This document shows positions 18,401-27,275 of a DNA stretch of 64,000 bases, one piece after another; positions within the stretch are counted from its first letter, which is position 1, and every line of letters starts with the position of its first letter. The position numbers and the translations under genes were made by a program. The stretch is from Citromicrobium sp. UBA3494 (GTDB taxonomy: Bacteria; Pseudomonadota; Alphaproteobacteria; Sphingomonadales; Sphingomonadaceae), in assembly GCA_002377695.1 (NCBI GenBank), contig DFQH01000005.1, forward strand, positions 1 through 64,000, read 5' to 3'. The notes below the pieces were generated by a model. It was given only the letters and a program-made list of their open reading frames with translations, was not told where the DNA came from and did not search any database.

Positions 18401-18921
18401 CGCTGGTCAACATGACGAGCCTCGCGCTGGCGCCGCTGGGCGGGATTTTCCTGGTCTGGCTGGTCGGCCAGCCGCAATCCATGCCTGTCTATATCGGCGT
18501 GCTGCTGCTGCTGGGCATCGTCTCCAAGAACTCGATCCTGCTGATCGACTTCGCGATCGAGGCGATGGCCGAAGGGCGCGACAAGATGGATGCGATCCTT
18601 GATGCAGGCCACAAGCGCGCGCAGCCCATCGTGATGACCACCTTCGCCATGACGGCGGGCATGATTCCGACCGCACTTTCCGGTATTCTTGGCTCGGGCG
18701 ATGGCGCCTGGCGCGCGCCGATGGGCACGATGGTGATCGGCGGGCTGGTCGTTTCGACATTGCTGACCCTGCTGATCGTGCCCGCAGGCTTCAGCCTGGC
18801 GGACGGGTTCGAGAAGCGCGTCGGACCGTGGCTGCGCACGCGGCTGCTCAGCTATCGGCCGGGCGACGACACGACGCATGGCGCGCGTGGCGACGAGGCC
18901 GACCCCGCGCCTGCCGAGTGA
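15442..18921 (+). CDS. RND efflux permease with extra membrane insertion
   Basis: A proton-driven drug or solute pump of the HAE-1/AcrB type, 1159 residues. The proton-relay aspartates are in [13 protein letters not shown] (fourth helix) and the matching lysine in [13 protein letters not shown] (tenth helix). The repeat periplasmic porter domains are recognisable. Between the sixth and seventh standard helices, at about residues 493-640, there is a long insertion containing two extra strongly hydrophobic stretches, making the protein about 100 residues longer than AcrB. The GTGA junction at its end couples it to the DUF445 gene. Substrate unknown. Confidence 0.93.
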   Translation: MDFRNISAWSIRNPVIPLVIFTALLFAGVLSFRSMDVVNNPDIEFPAVNVSISQPGAAPTEIENQITQLVESAVRSINGVKTINSTASEGNSSTFIEFEIGIDPDDAVSEVTNAIDTVRGSLPDGILEPRVSKQEVSGGFLGIYAVEANDMTLEQLSWFIDDVVAKRLLSVEGMAEVNRFAGVDREIEVILDLERIQAYGVTASQLNNVLRQNNLNAAGGAAEVGGTRQSVRVLGNSQDAYALSQQQIQLGDGRTVKLADVATVRDGYSEQTSISKVQDKEVVNFAMSRAKGASDVSTFQGALAEIEKIEAENPGVRFIQLSDSVKYTEEQYESSMAMMIEGALLAVVVVFFFLRDWRATFIAAVAIPLSAIPTFWFMDLLGFNLNSLSLLALALVAGVLVDDAIVEIENIVRHMRMGKNAYQASIDAADEIGLPVVATSFCIVAVFLPVGLMPGISGQFFKNFGITVVIAVLMSLAVARMITPMLAAYFLQSKGHATHGEGPMMDRYMGILHWSLERGKMQRRREGIEPPRKRFAYLPMLLVTVLLLIGTTGAAFFILNGMIGSLGLADKVGASVASSPESLAGQFYNRLVGVVQLMVVGVLSFAAGWLLLKGLGLLSRAFGRRMHEVWRYLEARFYDHRVWMLMIGYFALLLTVQLFMSVPGQFQPNVDSDNSQVQIEMVPGTTLEDTEQVADRVAALLYEQPEVERALERVRMGNATLYVTLKPDRERTSIQFERQLAPELAKIPDARVRFQSQQGGGGGSGRDITVMLAGSDPAVLEETASELVEQMQGLDTLVAPRIEADLNRPELIIEPRPDLAADLGVSTAALSQTIRIATLGEIEQNAAKFSLSDRQIPITVKLPESSRESLTTIENLPVPTLGGGTVPLSRVAEVSFGSGPTAIQRYNQSRRVLVGADLAEGVVSGTAREQIDALPALQDLPQGVTRDAVGEEQWQQELQVSLMYAVISGILLVFAVLVLLYKRLMSPLVNMTSLALAPLGGIFLVWLVGQPQSMPVYIGVLLLLGIVSKNSILLIDFAIEAMAEGRDKMDAILDAGHKRAQPIVMTTFAMTAGMIPTALSGILGSGDGAWRAPMGTMVIGGLVVSTLLTLLIVPAGFSLADGFEKRVGPWLRTRLLSYRPGDDTTHGARGDEADPAPAE

Positions 18922-20189
18922 CCCTGCCACCCGCCCAGACCTTCGCCAGCATCCAGACCACGCCCGATCGCGCGCGCGCCATGCGCCGGGCCGCGACGGC
19001 CATGCTGGTGCTGATGGCTAGCGTCTTTGCCATCAGCCATACCCTCATCGATGCGCACCCGGCGTGGGGTTACGTCAACGCCTTCGCCGAGGCGGCGATG
19101 GTCGGCGGGCTGGCGGACTGGTTCGCGGTGACGGCTCTCTTCCGCCATCCGCTGGGGCTGCCGATCCCGCACACTGCGATCATTCCGAAGAAGAAAGACC
19201 GGATCGCCGACACCATGGCGCAGTTTCTGCGCGACAATTTCCTCACCCCCTCGGTGGTCGCGCGCCGGATGCGACGGATGAATGTGGCGGGTTCCGCAGG
19301 GGAATTCCTTGCCCAGCGGGAAGGGGGGGAGCGTTCGCGCCTGATGGGCGGCGGGGCGGAACTGATTGCCGAAGTGCTCGAATCGCTCGATCCGGAAAGA
19401 CTTGGCCTGCGGGTGCGCGCGGGGCTCGCAAGCCAGCTCGCCAAGGTGGAGCTGGCCCCGCTGCTGGGCGGATTGCTCGAGAACCTGATCGCCGATGGTC
19501 GCCACCGCCCCCTGCTCGACGGGCTTATCCGCTGGGCCGGGCTGACGCTGGAGGACAACGAGGAGGCCGTGCGCGAGATCATCCGCAGCCGCGCCAATTC
19601 GGTGCTGCGCTGGACGGGACTCGATTCGCGCATCTCCAGCTCGGTGCTGGACGGCGTGTATCGCCTCCTGGCCGAGGTGCTGGTCGATCCCGATCACCCG
19701 ATGCGCGGCAAGATCGACACCGCGCTGGTCAAGCTGGCCGTTCAGCTCAAGACCGCCCCGGATATGAGGGCCAAGGTCGAGGCGGTGAAGATGGACCTGC
19801 TGGAAAATCCCGCGCTCGCCGACTGGTGGATGGGCGTGTGGGAGCGCATTCGCCGCTCGCTGATCACCCGCGCACGCGACCCCGACAGCGAGCTGGGCGA
19901 GGAGCTGCGCGGTGCCCTGCGCGAAGTGGGCAAGGCACTGCAGGACGATCCGCGCCTGCAACGCCAGATCAACCGCTTCGCACGACGCACTGCGGTGGGG
20001 CTGACATCCCGTTACGGCGCGCAGATCGTGGCGCTGGTGTCCGAAACCGTGAAGCGCTGGGATGCGGGCACGGTGACCGACCGGATCGAGAGCGCGGTGG
20101 GCCGCGATCTGCAATTCATCCGTATCAACGGCACGCTGGTTGGTGGGCTTGTAGGCATTACGCTGCACGCGATCACGCAGATGATCTGA
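18918..20189 (+). CDS. DUF445 family membrane protein
   Basis: A 423-residue protein of the DUF445 family. Two N-terminal membrane segments (about 20-40, and 45-70 containing GGLADWFAVTALFRHPLG) precede a long helical soluble region, with a last hydrophobic stretch at the C-terminus (GTLVGGLVGITLHAITQMI). The GGLADWFAVTALFR motif is the family hallmark; the function is not known. The start is a GTG overlapping the RND permease stop, which removes about 30 N-terminal residues present in a longer antisense-derived frame. Confidence 0.87.
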   Translation: MTLPPAQTFASIQTTPDRARAMRRAATAMLVLMASVFAISHTLIDAHPAWGYVNAFAEAAMVGGLADWFAVTALFRHPLGLPIPHTAIIPKKKDRIADTMAQFLRDNFLTPSVVARRMRRMNVAGSAGEFLAQREGGERSRLMGGGAELIAEVLESLDPERLGLRVRAGLASQLAKVELAPLLGGLLENLIADGRHRPLLDGLIRWAGLTLEDNEEAVREIIRSRANSVLRWTGLDSRISSSVLDGVYRLLAEVLVDPDHPMRGKIDTALVKLAVQLKTAPDMRAKVEAVKMDLLENPALADWWMGVWERIRRSLITRARDPDSELGEELRGALREVGKALQDDPRLQRQINRFARRTAVGLTSRYGAQIVALVSETVKRWDAGTVTDRIESAVGRDLQFIRINGTLVGGLVGITLHAITQMI

Positions 20190-20217
20190 GGGTTTCGAAA
20201 AGCGAGGGAACTGCGCA

Positions 20218-21495
20218 ATGGCAGCAGGCAATCTGTACGCAATCAATGCCGCAGGGGAGCTGGTCGAGATGAAACCCTCCGCGCCGCAGGATGAAGACCA
20301 GATGCAGCAGTTGATCGCACGTCATCCGGCTGTGATTGGCGATGACGATGGCGAACTGCTGCTGGTGCAACGAGAGCAGTCCATAGCGGATGGGGAATCG
20401 ACGGGGCGGTGGTCTCTCGATCACCTTTACGTGACGACCGCGGGAGTTCCGGTCCTCGTAGAGGTCAAGCGGGCCGTCGAGACGAGGCTGCGGCGCGAAG
20501 TGGTCGGTCAGATGCTGGACTATGCCGCAAATGGGACGGCCTACTGGGACGCTGGAACCATTGCGGGCAGTTTTTACGAGACGGCTTCGGAACATTTGCT
20601 CGATCCGGATGAGGTGCTGTCGGCCTTCCTCGGAGACGACCGGGACCCCTCGGAGTTCTGGGATCAAGTCGATGCCAACTTCGCGGCCGGGCGGGTGAAG
20701 CTTGTCTTCGTGGCGGACCGTATTCCAAGCGAACTGGCGCGCATCGTCGAGTTTCTCGACGAGCAGATGCGCGCCGACGTTCGGGCGGTTGAACTGCGCT
20801 GGTTCGAAGGTGCTGACGGCACGAGGGCCCTCAATCCGCGCATTATCGGTGTATCCGAGAGGGCGCGGCTTGCGAAGCGGTCGGGCCAGTCCAAAACGCC
20901 CCTTACGATCTCAGAATGGATCGAAAGAACATCATTGAGCGACGAGGCGCGGCTCGCCGCACCCAAATTCATCGATCTCATCGAGAATGCAGGTGGGACC
21001 GTCACCGTCACTAAGGCGCAGGCAGCGCTGGTTGCGATCGTAAGCCGGGCGGAACCGGTCTATCCGCTATCTTTCAGAAAGGATCGATCCGGATCGATAC
21101 AGGTCCACTTCGAGCGGCTGGCCCGGACGAAGGCCTACGCGGACGAATCAGCGCGGCAGACCCTGTACGCCGATCTGACCGCAATCGTCGGCCCGCTCTT
21201 CTCCGAGAATATCGATGGTCACCCGGGCTTTCCCGCCGAAGTACTCAACGACGGCGAAGCTCTTGCGGCCCTTTCATCCTTGATCGACGCGCTTTTCAGG
21301 AGGCTCGGGAGCACCTCTGGTCGAAGCGCTCCCGCCTATCTCGCATCAGAGCTTCTCGGTCAGCTCGGGCACCGCCTTGAACAGGTCCGCGACCAGGCCG
21401 ATGTCCGCGACCTGGAAGATCGCGTCCTCCTCTTTGTTGATCGCGACGACGACCTTGGAATCCTTCATCGCCGCAAGGTGCTGGATCGGTGCTGA
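20218..21495 (+). CDS. PD-(D/E)XK nuclease-like protein with antisense-etfA tail
   Basis: A 425-residue hypothetical protein. The N-terminal third carries an Asp-x(n)-Glu-x-Lys core: [19 protein letters not shown] (about residues 67-85) followed by [12 protein letters not shown]. That arrangement fits the PD-(D/E)XK nuclease fold used by restriction and repair enzymes. The middle and C-terminal parts are unrecognised. Residues 378-425 are translated from DNA that is the antisense of the etfA 3' end, so the natural C-terminus has probably been replaced. No methylase or other restriction gene lies nearby. G+C is lower than in the flanking DUF445 gene. Confidence 0.72.
   Translation: MAAGNLYAINAAGELVEMKPSAPQDEDQMQQLIARHPAVIGDDDGELLLVQREQSIADGESTGRWSLDHLYVTTAGVPVLVEVKRAVETRLRREVVGQMLDYAANGTAYWDAGTIAGSFYETASEHLLDPDEVLSAFLGDDRDPSEFWDQVDANFAAGRVKLVFVADRIPSELARIVEFLDEQMRADVRAVELRWFEGADGTRALNPRIIGVSERARLAKRSGQSKTPLTISEWIERTSLSDEARLAAPKFIDLIENAGGTVTVTKAQAALVAIVSRAEPVYPLSFRKDRSGSIQVHFERLARTKAYADESARQTLYADLTAIVGPLFSENIDGHPGFPAEVLNDGEALAALSSLIDALFRRLGSTSGRSAPAYLASELLGQLGHRLEQVRDQADVRDLEDRVLLFVDRDDDLGILHRRKVLDRC
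21346..21488 (-). pseudogene. Fragment of a second etfA copy (3' end only)
   Basis: About 139 bases match the last 142 bases of the intact etfA at 22483-22624 with 6 substitutions and one 3-base gap by my count. On the minus strand the fragment still reads as 46 EtfA codons ending in TEKL and a stop at 21346. The changes are three synonymous, three conservative (Gly-Ala, Ile-Val, Asp-Glu) and one in-frame loss of a proline. It has no start or upstream part. It overlaps, antisense, the end of the nuclease-like gene. Confidence 0.88.
21350..21488. repeat. Direct repeat copy A of the etfA 3' end
   Basis: Left copy of a direct repeat of about 140 bases; the right copy is the 3' end of intact etfA at 22483-22624. 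Identity is about 96 percent by hand alignment. The two copies bracket about 1 kb holding one secreted-protein gene. Confidence 0.88.
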
Positions 21496-21513
21496 GACCT
21501 GCGCGAAGACCGT

Positions 21514-22410
21514 TCACCAATCATATCGAATGTTAAACATGTAAAAGTCATCGATAGGCGCGCCGTCTGCGCCAATGGCGGGTTCGAAAGACGCTTCTTC
21601 GCGAATGATGCCGCAAACCAGTTTCTGTACGTCATAGCTTTTCGCCACGGAGCGCTTCATAACTTTGCAATCGCCGATCGTACCGTCGGATTTCACAATG
21701 ATGCGTGCCGACACGAGGGCCCCTTTGCCGGGCGCAGCGCCTTCCGTGAGGTTGTTCTGTATCTCCTTGGCGACCTTGGCTGGATTGGTGACGACGACTC
21801 CCGATTGCGCGCTGCTTATCGCCTCAGCATCGAGCCCCCAGCTCTGCACCAGATCGGCTGTGCAAACATCCATCGCGCCCAAAGCGCGATCGAGTGACGC
21901 CAACTGGAAAACGACGTCATCGCGTTTCCTCTGCGATAGCGTCAGGGTTTCTATTGTCTTCGCTTGATCTCTATCGCTGGGCGCAGCTGGCGGCTGCTCT
22001 TGCCTAGAGGGGATGCGGTAGCTCTTTACCCATTTTGGGGTGCTAGTGATCAAACCGATTGCCAATACAGCAGGGCCGTAGCTTCCGAAGATCACCTCGC
22101 CAAAACCGGCGGTCCCCTCCTCGCCATTCGGCCCAAATTTGTACTCAATATCCCGCCCTTCGCGGAATTGAGCGACCGAGGGACCGGCGGCGAGCCATAC
22201 AAAGAATCCCGATGGCTCATATTGCTCGAAGTAGAGAACGTGCCGATTGTCGCCCTCGCCGTAATCTTGGACTATCCGGCATTTTTCCTCATCCGCATTC
22301 AATTGCCATGGACCGGAGGGGGCGAGAACGACCTCTTGCGCAGAAAGCGGCGCGTTGAGGTTGATGGCGAAATAAAAAGCCGCACCAAGAGCAATTGGAG
22401 CAGAGCGCAT
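21514..22410 (-). CDS. Secreted TonB C-terminal-like protein
   Basis: A 298-residue exported protein. The signal peptide is residues 1-24 (cleavage after LSAQ is likely). The N-terminal part (about 30-120) is unrecognised; the last 90 residues (ALVSARIIVKSDGTIGDCKV ... ASFEPAIGADGAPIDDFY) resemble the TonB C-terminal/energy-transducer-like domain common in sphingomonad secreted proteins. It has no membrane anchor and no proline-rich spacer, so it is unlikely to be a working TonB. The base composition is clearly lower in G+C than etfA. It lies between the two copies of the etfA 3' end. Confidence 0.72.
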   Translation of the reverse strand: MRSAPIALGAAFYFAINLNAPLSAQEVVLAPSGPWQLNADEEKCRIVQDYGEGDNRHVLYFEQYEPSGFFVWLAAGPSVAQFREGRDIEYKFGPNGEEGTAGFGEVIFGSYGPAVLAIGLITSTPKWVKSYRIPSRQEQPPAAPSDRDQAKTIETLTLSQRKRDDVVFQLASLDRALGAMDVCTADLVQSWGLDAEAISSAQSGVVVTNPAKVAKEIQNNLTEGAAPGKGALVSARIIVKSDGTIGDCKVMKRSVAKSYDVQKLVCGIIREEASFEPAIGADGAPIDDFYMFNIRYDW

Positions 22411-22416
22411 AAGGAA

Positions 22417-22450
22417 ATCCCCCTGACGCGATCTTATCGCGCAGGGGGAT
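22417..22450 (-). terminator. Hairpin terminator after etfA, abutting next start
   Basis: A 15-base-pair stem (ATCCCCCTG and CGCGAT arms with one bulged A and a 3-base loop), followed on the minus strand by TTTCCTT. It sits 28 bases after the etfA stop. The 3' arm contains AGGGGG, the only Shine-Dalgarno-like stretch near the ATG at 22410, so the hairpin may also mask that ribosome site. Confidence 0.75.
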
Positions 22451-22478
22451 CTCTAGCAATTCGTTTCGGGAGAAGGAT

Positions 22479-23408
22479 CTAAAGCTTCTCGGTCAGCTCG
22501 GGCACCGCCTTGAACAGGTCCGCGACCAGGCCGATGTCCGCGACCTGGAAGATCGGGGCGTCCTCGTCCTTGTTGATCGCGACGATGACCTTGGAATCCT
22601 TCATCCCGGCAAGATGCTGGATCGCGCCCGAGATGCCGATCGCGAAATAGGCCTCGGGTGCCACGATCTTGCCGGTCTGGCCGACCTGGTAGTCGTTGGG
22701 CACGTAGCCTGCGTCCACCGCCGCGCGGCTCGCGCCGATGGCGGCACCCAGCTTGTCGGCCAGGGGCGTGATGTATTCCTCGAAGGTTTCCGCGTCCTTC
22801 AGCGCGCGGCCGCCCGATACGACGACGCTAGCGCTGGTCAGTTCGGGGCGGTCGCTCTTGGCGAGTTCGCGGCTCACGAATTGGGAGGTGTCGGCGGTCG
22901 CCGCTGCATCGACCGATTCCACCGTGCCGCTGCCACCTTCGGGCTCGGCCTTGTCGAAGGCCGTACCGCGGACGGTCAGCACCAGCTTCTCGTCGGTGCT
23001 TTCGACCGTCGCGATGGCGTTGCCGGCGTAGATCGGGCGGGTGAAGGTCTTGTCGCCTTCGACCGACAGGATGTCCGAAACCTGCATCACGTCGAGCAGC
23101 GCGGCCACGCGCGGAGCGATGTTCTTGCCGGTGGTGGTGGCAGGCGCCACGAACGCATCGTGGCCGTCCATCAGCTTGACCACCAGCGGCGCGACGTTTT
23201 CGGCCAGCATGTCCTTGTAGGCCGCGTCGTCGGCACAATAGACGGTGCCGACACCGGCGATCTTGGCGGCGGCATCGGCCACGCCCTTGCAGTCCGCACC
23301 CGCGACCAGCAGGTCGACATCGCCGAGCTTCGACGCGGCCGTTACGGTGGCGAGAGTGGCATCGGCCACCTCGCTGTTGTCATGTTCTACCAGAACCAGA
23401 GTCTTCAT
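22479..23408 (-). CDS. etfA: Electron transfer flavoprotein subunit alpha
   Basis: FAD-binding subunit that passes electrons from acyl-CoA and other dehydrogenases to the quinone pool through ETF-quinone oxidoreductase. The 309-residue product has a normal length, beginning [11 protein letters not shown]; the C-terminal FAD domain contains the family segment [20 protein letters not shown] (about residues 240-259). GAGG lies 6-9 bases before the ATG; a longer frame upstream is not supported. Directly downstream of etfB (39-base gap). Its last 142 bases are repeated at 21350-21488, suggesting the 3' end was involved in a recombination event. Confidence 0.96.
   Translation of the reverse strand: MKTLVLVEHDNSEVADATLATVTAASKLGDVDLLVAGADCKGVADAAAKIAGVGTVYCADDAAYKDMLAENVAPLVVKLMDGHDAFVAPATTTGKNIAPRVAALLDVMQVSDILSVEGDKTFTRPIYAGNAIATVESTDEKLVLTVRGTAFDKAEPEGGSGTVESVDAAATADTSQFVSRELAKSDRPELTSASVVVSGGRALKDAETFEEYITPLADKLGAAIGASRAAVDAGYVPNDYQVGQTGKIVAPEAYFAIGISGAIQHLAGMKDSKVIVAINKDEDAPIFQVADIGLVADLFKAVPELTEKL
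22483..22624. repeat. Direct repeat copy B (3' end of intact etfA)
   Basis: Right-hand copy of the etfA 3' repeat, contained in the intact gene and encoding its final 46-47 residues. It has 3 bases (one proline codon) that copy A lacks. Confidence 0.88.
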
Positions 23409-23447
23409 GTTCTTACCTCGAAATCTATAACCGGGCTCAGGCGCCAA

Positions 23448-24194
23448 TCAGGCGATGCCGAGCGCCTTGATCTTCGCGACCAGCGCATCGACGTCCTCGA
23501 CCTTTTCGCCTGCCTGGCGAACCGGCGGTTCGGAGACGTTGGTGGTCTTGAGGCGCGGAGCGACATCGACGCCGAACTCGTCCGGCGTCTTCGTGTCGAG
23601 CGGTTTCTTCTTGGCCTTCATGATGTTGGGCAGCGAAGCATAGCGCGGCTCGTTCAGACGCAGGTCCGTGGTGACGATGGCGGGCAGCGTCAGCTTGACC
23701 GTTTCCAGACCGCCGTCGATTTCGCGCTTCACGGTCACGCTATCGCCTTCCAGCGTGATCGTGTTGGCGAAGGTGCCCTGCGGGCGGTCGAGCAGCGCGG
23801 CAAGCATCTGCCCGGTTTGGTTGGAATCGTCCGAGATGGACTGCTTGCCCAGCAGGACGAGGCCCGGCTGTTCGTCTTCCACGATGGCCTTCAGGATCTT
23901 GGCAACCGCCAGCGGTTCCAGATCTTCGTCCGTTTCGACCAGGATCGCGCGGTCTGCACCCATGGCGAGCGCAGTACGCAGCGTTTCCTGCGCCTTTGCC
24001 GGGCCGATGGAAACGGCGATGATCTCTTCGGCGTTGCCCGCTTCCTTGATCCGGATCGCTTCCTCGACCGCAATCTCGTCGAACGGGTTCATGCTCATCT
24101 TGACGTTGGCGAGGTCGACGCCGGAGCCGTCCGCCTTGACGCGCGGCTTCACGTTGTAGTCGATCACCCGCTTGACGGGCACGAGTATCTTCAT
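23448..24194 (-). CDS. etfB: Electron transfer flavoprotein subunit beta
   Basis: AMP-binding partner of EtfA. The 248-residue protein has the expected length, with the family start [19 protein letters not shown] and the signature-like stretch [20 protein letters not shown] at about residues 146-165. The C-terminal recognition region (around residues 185-205, with [12 protein letters not shown]) is also conserved. AAGGAC precedes the ATG. It forms a two-gene operon with etfA. Confidence 0.96.
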   Translation of the reverse strand: MKILVPVKRVIDYNVKPRVKADGSGVDLANVKMSMNPFDEIAVEEAIRIKEAGNAEEIIAVSIGPAKAQETLRTALAMGADRAILVETDEDLEPLAVAKILKAIVEDEQPGLVLLGKQSISDDSNQTGQMLAALLDRPQGTFANTITLEGDSVTVKREIDGGLETVKLTLPAIVTTDLRLNEPRYASLPNIMKAKKKPLDTKTPDEFGVDVAPRLKTTNVSEPPVRQAGEKVEDVDALVAKIKALGIA

Positions 24195-24437
24195 TGCATG
24201 TCCTTTCGCGTGGCTGCCCGGCGCTGTGCCGTCCGGGCCGCAGAATGTCCCGACTTTCTAATGGCTGGGGGCGGTGTTGCGTTCCGGAAACAGCGCCGTC
24301 AAGGGCACACGCGCGGGCGCGCCATGGCGTAGCGTAAGGTGGGCCCGGCTGCGCTTGCGGTACGCAGGCGAAACACCCCGCGAATCATGCTATTGATGGG
24401 TCAGGAACCTCCACACGCCCGAGGCTTTACCCAACAC

Positions 24438-25061
24438 ATGGCCGACAGTCCGAAATCCGTGACCGATATTCTGGACCGTCTGGTCGATGTCGGGGACAAG
24501 AACGATTCGGTGTCCATCGGGGATATCGTCGGCACGTTCGGCAGCCGGTCCTATGGTCCGGTGCTGCTGGTGCCGGCCCTGATCGGCGTCTCGCCGGTGG
24601 GCGGGATACCCACGGTGCCGACGATCCTGGCCGCCACGCTGCTGCTGATCGTGATCCAGCTGGTCTTCGGTAAGGAGCATCTCTGGCTCCCCGGCATCCT
24701 CAAGAACCGATCGGTCGAGGGCGAGAAGCTGGCAAACGCGGCAGAGGACATGGAAGGCGTGGGAAAGTGGATGGACAAGATCTTCCACGGCCGACTGGAA
24801 ATGTTCACGGGGCCGACGGCGGCGCGCATTGCCGCTGGCGTTGTGGCGCTGCTGTGCCTTGCGGTGCCCCCGCTGGAGCTGTTGCCCTTCGCGGTCGCCC
24901 TGCCGATGGCGGTGATCGCGGCTTTCGGCATCGCGCTGACCGTGCGCGACGGGCTTTTGATGCTGCTCGCCTTCTTGGGCAGCGGAGCCGCGTTCTACGT
25001 GCTCGTCACGCAGGTTCTGCTGGGTAGCGGCGGTTCGGGCGGCAGCGGCGGAATGTTCTGA
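24438..25061 (+). CDS. ExoD family exopolysaccharide-related membrane protein
   Basis: A 207-residue protein of the ExoD family: a soluble N-terminus, then hydrophobic segments at about 50-80, 125-165 and 170-195. The motif SYGPVLLVPALIGVSPVGGI followed by PTVPT is diagnostic. ExoD was first identified in Rhizobium as affecting exopolysaccharide production and alkali tolerance, but its biochemical role is unknown. It ends in a Gly/Ser-rich tail. The ATG at 24438 is preferred over an upstream in-frame start at 24339 because conservation begins there. Confidence 0.82.
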   Translation: MADSPKSVTDILDRLVDVGDKNDSVSIGDIVGTFGSRSYGPVLLVPALIGVSPVGGIPTVPTILAATLLLIVIQLVFGKEHLWLPGILKNRSVEGEKLANAAEDMEGVGKWMDKIFHGRLEMFTGPTAARIAAGVVALLCLAVPPLELLPFAVALPMAVIAAFGIALTVRDGLLMLLAFLGSGAAFYVLVTQVLLGSGGSGGSGGMF

Positions 25062-25094
25062 CGAACGCCACCGCTGCCGCCGGGAACCACGGCC

Positions 25095-26294
25095 CTACTT
25101 GGCCTTGTTTACCTCGGCCACGATCTTCTTCGCCGCGTCGCCCAGATCGTTCGCCGGGACAATCGCGAGGCCGGAATTGGCGAGGATTTCCTTGCCCTTT
25201 TCGACATTCGTGCCTTCGAGGCGGACCACCAGCGGAACCTGGATGTTCACTTCCTTGGCCGCCGCGACGATGCCTTCGGCGATCACGTCGCACTTCATGA
25301 TCCCGCCGAAGATGTTGACGAGGATACCCTCGACCGCCGGGTCCTTCAGGATCAGCTTGAAGGCGGCCGTCACCTTCTCCTTGTTGGCGCCGCCGCCAAC
25401 GTCGAGGAAGTTGGCCGGGAATGCGCCGTTCAGCTTGATGATGTCCATCGTGGCCATCGCAAGCCCTGCGCCGTTGACCATGCAGCCGATATTGCCGTCG
25501 AGCTTGATGTAGGCGAGGTCGTATTCGCTCGCTTCGACTTCGGCTTCGTCTTCTTCGGTGACGTCGCGCAGCTTTTCGACTTCTTTCTGGCGATACATCG
25601 CGTTCGAATCGAAGCTCATCTTGGTGTCGAGCACCAGCAGGTTGCCGTCCTCGGTCTCCACCAGCGGATTGATCTCCAGCATCGCGCAGTCGTAGGCGAT
25701 GAAGGCCTCGTAGAGCTGCTTGGCCAGCTTCTGCGCCTGCTTGTTGAGATCGCCTTCCAGCTTGAGCGCGAAAGCTACCTCACGGCCGTGGTGCGGCATG
25801 AAGCCCTGCGCCGGGTCGATCGTGATGGTGGTGATCCGCTCGGGCGTCTCGTGCGCGACGGTTTCGATGTCCATCCCGCCTTCGGTCGAGGCGACCATGG
25901 CGACCTGTCCGCTCGCCCGATCGACGAGCAGCGCGAGGTAGTATTCCTTGGCAATGTCCACCCCGTCGGTGACGTAGAGGCGGTTCACTTCCTTGCCCGC
26001 ATCGCCCGTCTGCACGGTGACGAGCGTGTTGCCGAGCATTTCGCGCGCGCTCGATTCGACTTCCTCGATCGACTTGGCGAGGCGCACGCCGCCGCCTGCA
26101 TCGGGGCCCAGTTCCTTGAACTTGCCCTTGCCGCGTCCACCCGCGTGGATCTGCGCCTTAACGACGTAAAGCGGGCCGGGCAGCTCCTTCGCGCCCGCAA
26201 CGGCTTCCTCCACGCTCATCGCCGGAATGCCCTTGGGAATGGCGATCCCGTGCTGGCTGAGAAGATCCTTGGCCTGATACTCGTGAATGTTCAT
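25095..26294 (-). CDS. sucC: Succinyl-CoA ligase [ADP-forming] subunit beta
   Basis: TCA-cycle enzyme subunit that carries the ATP-grasp domain and binds nucleotide. The 399-residue protein starts [17 protein letters not shown] and has the ATP-grasp motif [14 protein letters not shown] at residues 47-60. The C-terminal CoA-ligase domain has [16 protein letters not shown]. Length equals the family. The alpha subunit gene sucD, which usually follows, is absent here; the next gene downstream is on the other strand. The cognate sucD must be elsewhere. Confidence 0.96.
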   Translation of the reverse strand: MNIHEYQAKDLLSQHGIAIPKGIPAMSVEEAVAGAKELPGPLYVVKAQIHAGGRGKGKFKELGPDAGGGVRLAKSIEEVESSAREMLGNTLVTVQTGDAGKEVNRLYVTDGVDIAKEYYLALLVDRASGQVAMVASTEGGMDIETVAHETPERITTITIDPAQGFMPHHGREVAFALKLEGDLNKQAQKLAKQLYEAFIAYDCAMLEINPLVETEDGNLLVLDTKMSFDSNAMYRQKEVEKLRDVTEEDEAEVEASEYDLAYIKLDGNIGCMVNGAGLAMATMDIIKLNGAFPANFLDVGGGANKEKVTAAFKLILKDPAVEGILVNIFGGIMKCDVIAEGIVAAAKEVNIQVPLVVRLEGTNVEKGKEILANSGLAIVPANDLGDAAKKIVAEVNKAK

Positions 26295-26410
26295 GGGGGC
26301 GGTCCGTCCTTACGTCGGCTGAGGCTGAAGCGGGTGTTCGGCACGCGCATAAGCATGGATGTGGCCGCTTGAAAAGGGCGTGCGGCCCACGCACATCACG
26401 CCGTGTCGTC

Positions 26411-27208
26411 ATGATAGACTATTCACGCCTCGATGCGATCGTCCGCGAAGCGGGGCTGATCGCCATGAACCGCTGGCCGGTGGCCGGGAAAAGCGTGAAA
26501 AGCTGGGACAAGGGCGACAATGATCCGGTCTGCGAGGGCGACCTCGAAGTCGATGCGTTCCTCCGGCGCGAACTGACGGCCCTGTTGCCGAGCGCGGGCT
26601 GGCTTTCCGAAGAAAGCGTGGACGAGGCCGCGCGCCTGACGGATCGGCTGGTGTGGGTGGTCGATCCGATTGACGGCACGCGCGACTATCTTCGCGGGCG
26701 GACCGGCTGGGCGGTCTCGGTCGCGCTGGTCAGTTCGGGTCGATCCCTCATCGCCTGCCTCGAGGCCCCGGCGCGAAAGGAAAGCTGGCAGGCCACCGCC
26801 GGCCGCGGAGCCACGCTCAATGGCGAGCGTCTGGTCGCCTCGACGCGGACAGAGCTGCCCGGCGCACGGATTCCGGCGGCCGACCTTGCCAAAGCGGACC
26901 GGCAGCTGGTGCCGGTGGAGCAGCCCAACGGCATCGCCCTGCGCGCAGCCATGGTTGCATCGGGGCAGGCCGACCTGCTGGCGACCATGCGCTGGGGTTA
27001 CGAGTGGGACATCGCCGCCGCGACGCTGATCGCGCGCGAGGCTGGCGCTGCGGTGAGCGATATTTTCGGCCAGCCGCTGGGCTACAACAAGCGCGACCCG
27101 CGCAGTTTCGGCCTGCTGGTCTGCGCACCGGACATCCAGCAGGCGGCTATCGAGCATTTCGGTCCGCGGGCCCGCGATCGGCTGGGCAGCGCAAAAGGGC
27201 CAGCCTAG
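26411..27208 (+). CDS. Inositol monophosphatase family phosphatase
   Basis: A 265-residue Mg2+- and Li+-sensitive phosphatase fold. Metal ligands are visible in LSEESVDE, DPIDGTRDY and WDIAAATLIAREAG. These match the family that includes CysQ (3'(2'),5'-bisphosphate nucleotidase), inositol monophosphatase and histidinol phosphatase; CysQ is a plausible reading but substrate cannot be decided from sequence. Start at ATG 26411 (MIDYSR); upstream residues in the longer frame are antisense to the sucC leader. A terminator on the opposite strand follows closely. Confidence 0.85.
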   Translation: MIDYSRLDAIVREAGLIAMNRWPVAGKSVKSWDKGDNDPVCEGDLEVDAFLRRELTALLPSAGWLSEESVDEAARLTDRLVWVVDPIDGTRDYLRGRTGWAVSVALVSSGRSLIACLEAPARKESWQATAGRGATLNGERLVASTRTELPGARIPAADLAKADRQLVPVEQPNGIALRAAMVASGQADLLATMRWGYEWDIAAATLIAREAGAAVSDIFGQPLGYNKRDPRSFGLLVCAPDIQQAAIEHFGPRARDRLGSAKGPA

Positions 27209-27210
27209 GG

Positions 27211-27253
27211 ACCAAAAGCAAAGGGGGCCGACGCAGCGTGGCGCCGACCCCCC
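27211..27253 (-). terminator. Rho-independent terminator of the OmpA lipoprotein gene
   Basis: On the minus strand a 12-base-pair stem (GGGGGTCGGCGC with GCGTCGGCCCCC, two G-U pairs), a 6-base loop and a T-rich tail (TTTGCTTTT). It begins about 22 bases after the stop at 27276. Confidence 0.8.
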
Positions 27254-27275
27254 TGGTCGTCAGTTTGCGTCCGGC

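Noticed and set aside
21350..22624. Transposon with terminal repeats
   Set aside because: The repeats are direct, 140 bases long and code for the EtfA C-terminus; there is no transposase, inverted terminal repeat or target-site duplication that I can see.
24261..24290. GGAAC-N17-CATT upstream of etfB
   Set aside because: The -10 element differs from CGTT, and etf genes are not expected in the stress regulon.
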